Below, one piece after another: positions 5,550 through 6,232 of a DNA stretch of 6,232 nt (position 1 is its first letter; each line of letters opens with the position of its first letter). A program made the translations under genes and the position numbers. The stretch comes from CANKHJ01 sp035556495 (GTDB taxonomy: Bacteria > Pseudomonadota > Alphaproteobacteria > Rhizobiales > Xanthobacteraceae), in the NCBI GenBank assembly GCA_035556495.1, contig DATMEW010000091.1, positions 1 to 6,232 of the forward strand. Direction: 5' to 3'. The notes under the pieces are model-generated. The model searched no databases, was not told where the DNA came from, and worked only from the letters and a program-made list of their open reading frames with translations.

Positions 5550-5842
5550 GCGCCGGGAAGGTCTGTACCAAGAATCGAAATGTTCATACCGTCTGAGAGG
5601 ATGAGTACATTGTGGCCGGGCGCCACATCTCCGATCATCGTCCGAACTCGACGCGCATGCTCATCAGACACCACACCTCTAACACCAACGATGATGATGT
5701 CGCCCTCACGAAGGGAAAGGCGCCGGACTGCTTCGCTGTGATCGGGGGAGAGGTGTGGGCTTTTCACGCTGCTACCGCCAGTCGGAGGCGTTCCACGCTT
5801 CACTGAAATGGACGGTTGATGACCGCGACACAAGCCGAACAT
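5546..5842 (-). CDS. Small phage protein of unknown function, compact alpha/beta C-terminal domain
   Basis: The 98-residue protein has a polar, Ser/Pro-rich N-terminal 40 residues that look disordered. A compact domain follows at about 44-91: LREGDIIIVGVRGVVSDEHARRVRTMI, then GHNVLILSDGMNISIL. This strand-helix-strand layout, with a closing LSDGM-type turn, recalls short uncharacterised proteins found in structural operons of HK97-like phages; this is my recollection, and no function is known to me. The start at 5842 is fixed by a strong ribosome site (GGAGGA) 6 bases upstream. The stop overlaps the next start as ATGA, tying it to the glycosyltransferase-like gene. An untested idea is that the two act together, on grounds of coupling alone. 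Confidence 0.8.
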   Translation of the reverse strand: MFGLCRGHQPSISVKRGTPPTGGSSVKSPHLSPDHSEAVRRLSLREGDIIIVGVRGVVSDEHARRVRTMIGDVAPGHNVLILSDGMNISILGTDLPGA

Positions 5843-5848
5843 CGAGAA

Positions 5849-5854
5849 TCCTCC
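5849..5854 (-). promoter_or_regulatory. Ribosome binding site of the 98-residue gene
   Basis: GGAGGA on the minus strand lies 6 bases before the ATG at 5842, in the 18-base gap after the connector gene's TAA. It is the strongest Shine-Dalgarno in the window and suggests that the genes from here on restart translation at a high rate rather than relying only on coupling. Confidence 0.8.
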
Positions 5855-5860
5855 AATTGG

Positions 5861-6190
5861 TTAAGCCAGCGCCGGATTGCGCAGCCGGTAAAGCAGCGCC
5901 ACCACGGGATTGGTGAGATCGCTTGAGGCCAATCCGGCCAGCAACTTTCCCTCATCCCGATCGGCATAGATGCTGCCGAGCACCATCAGCGTCGCAGCGG
6001 TGACCCGCGGCGGCACAGGATCAGCGCCCCAACCGTCCAGCTTGAGATAGTCCAGTACCGCGTTCTCAGCCTGCACCATCTTGTCGAGCAGGTCCGGATA
6101 CCGCGGATCCGTGGCGGTGGGCGGGCTGCCCTCGAACTCGAAATCGAGGCGAAGGTGGCGGATGGCCTGTTCGGTTGTGATCAGCGGCAT
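5861..6190 (-). CDS. gp6-like head-tail connector (adaptor) protein
   Basis: The 109-residue, mostly helical protein fits the HK97 gp6 / RcGTA g6 adaptor family, whose ring binds beneath the portal after packaging. It shows the ordered features of that family: ITTEQAIRHLRLD (4-16), the helix LLDKMVQAENAVLDYLK (34-50; AE..V.DYL is typical), VPPRVTAATLMVLGSIYADRDE (59-80; the p..V..A.l.l...ly..R pattern), and the closing VVALLYRLRNPAL (96-108; compare LL..yR.P.l). The ATG at 6190 overlaps the upstream stop by one base (TGATG). Length is normal. The next gene follows after 18 bases. Confidence 0.93.
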   Translation of the reverse strand: MPLITTEQAIRHLRLDFEFEGSPPTATDPRYPDLLDKMVQAENAVLDYLKLDGWGADPVPPRVTAATLMVLGSIYADRDEGKLLAGLASSDLTNPVVALLYRLRNPALA

Positions 6191-6232
6191 CAGAATTTGA
6201 CTCCGCCGTAGGTCATCTGCGTCAGGTCGCGA
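6190..6232 (-). CDS. C-terminal end of upstream structural gene, possibly major capsid protein (partial)
   Basis: Reading inward from the right edge, the minus strand gives the last 13 codons of a gene, RDLTQMTYGGVKF, then TGA overlapping the connector start. The product cannot be identified from so little. In HK97-like phages and gene transfer agents the gene before the gp6-like connector is most often the major capsid protein, so that is the first guess. A small intervening protein is equally possible. Confidence 0.45.
   Translation of the reverse strand, partial: RDLTQMTYGGVKF

Overview
This window is the head-tail joining and tail-assembly part of a siphophage-type structural operon. It is most likely from an integrated prophage, or a gene-transfer-agent-like relic, in an alphaproteobacterium. 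That host assignment is an inference from three things: high G+C throughout the structural genes, tail assembly chaperones that resemble the gp10/gp10.1 pair of the Rhodobacter-type gene transfer agent, and a gene order close to that cluster. No integrase, attachment site, packaging or lysis gene lies inside the window, so the phage and host cannot be named more closely.

All structural genes are on the minus strand and are read from the right end to the left. The order is: the last 13 codons of an upstream gene (perhaps the major capsid protein; 6190-6232), a gp6-like head-tail connector (5861-6190), a small unidentified protein (5546-5842), a sialyltransferase/DUF115-like protein (4905-5549), a small beta-rich protein that may be a capsid cement or decoration protein (4505-4912), a head-tail joining stopper (4168-4503), an HK97 gp10-like protein (3771-4178), a DUF3168 tail terminator (3376-3771), the major tail tube protein (2930-3364), the tail assembly chaperone G (2545-2925) with its -1 frameshift product GT (2399-2925), the tape measure protein (145-2085), and the first 49 codons of a probable distal tail protein (1-148). 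Neighbouring structural genes overlap by 1-11 bases or are 1-18 bases apart. This is a tightly coupled translational unit.

Two things stand out. First, the chaperone gene carries an in-frame G GGA AAC heptamer at 2623-2617. Slipping back one base there opens a second reading frame that has no start codon of its own. That frame begins directly after a stop codon lying next to the heptamer, and it encodes a conserved-looking chaperone domain. This is the lambda G/GT strategy, here applied to what are separate genes (gp10 and gp10.1) in the gene transfer agent. Second, a 97-residue, two-helix membrane protein gene (2109-2402) sits on the opposite strand between the chaperone and the tape measure gene. 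It is poorer in G+C and shares a CTAG stop-codon tetramer with the chaperone gene. It has the hallmarks of a moron, a cargo gene expressed from the prophage.

There is no gene-free stretch over 300 bases. The 313 bases without a minus-strand gene between 2086 and 2398 are occupied by the moron on the plus strand. I found no tRNA, rRNA, CRISPR array, insertion sequence or convincing rho-independent terminator.
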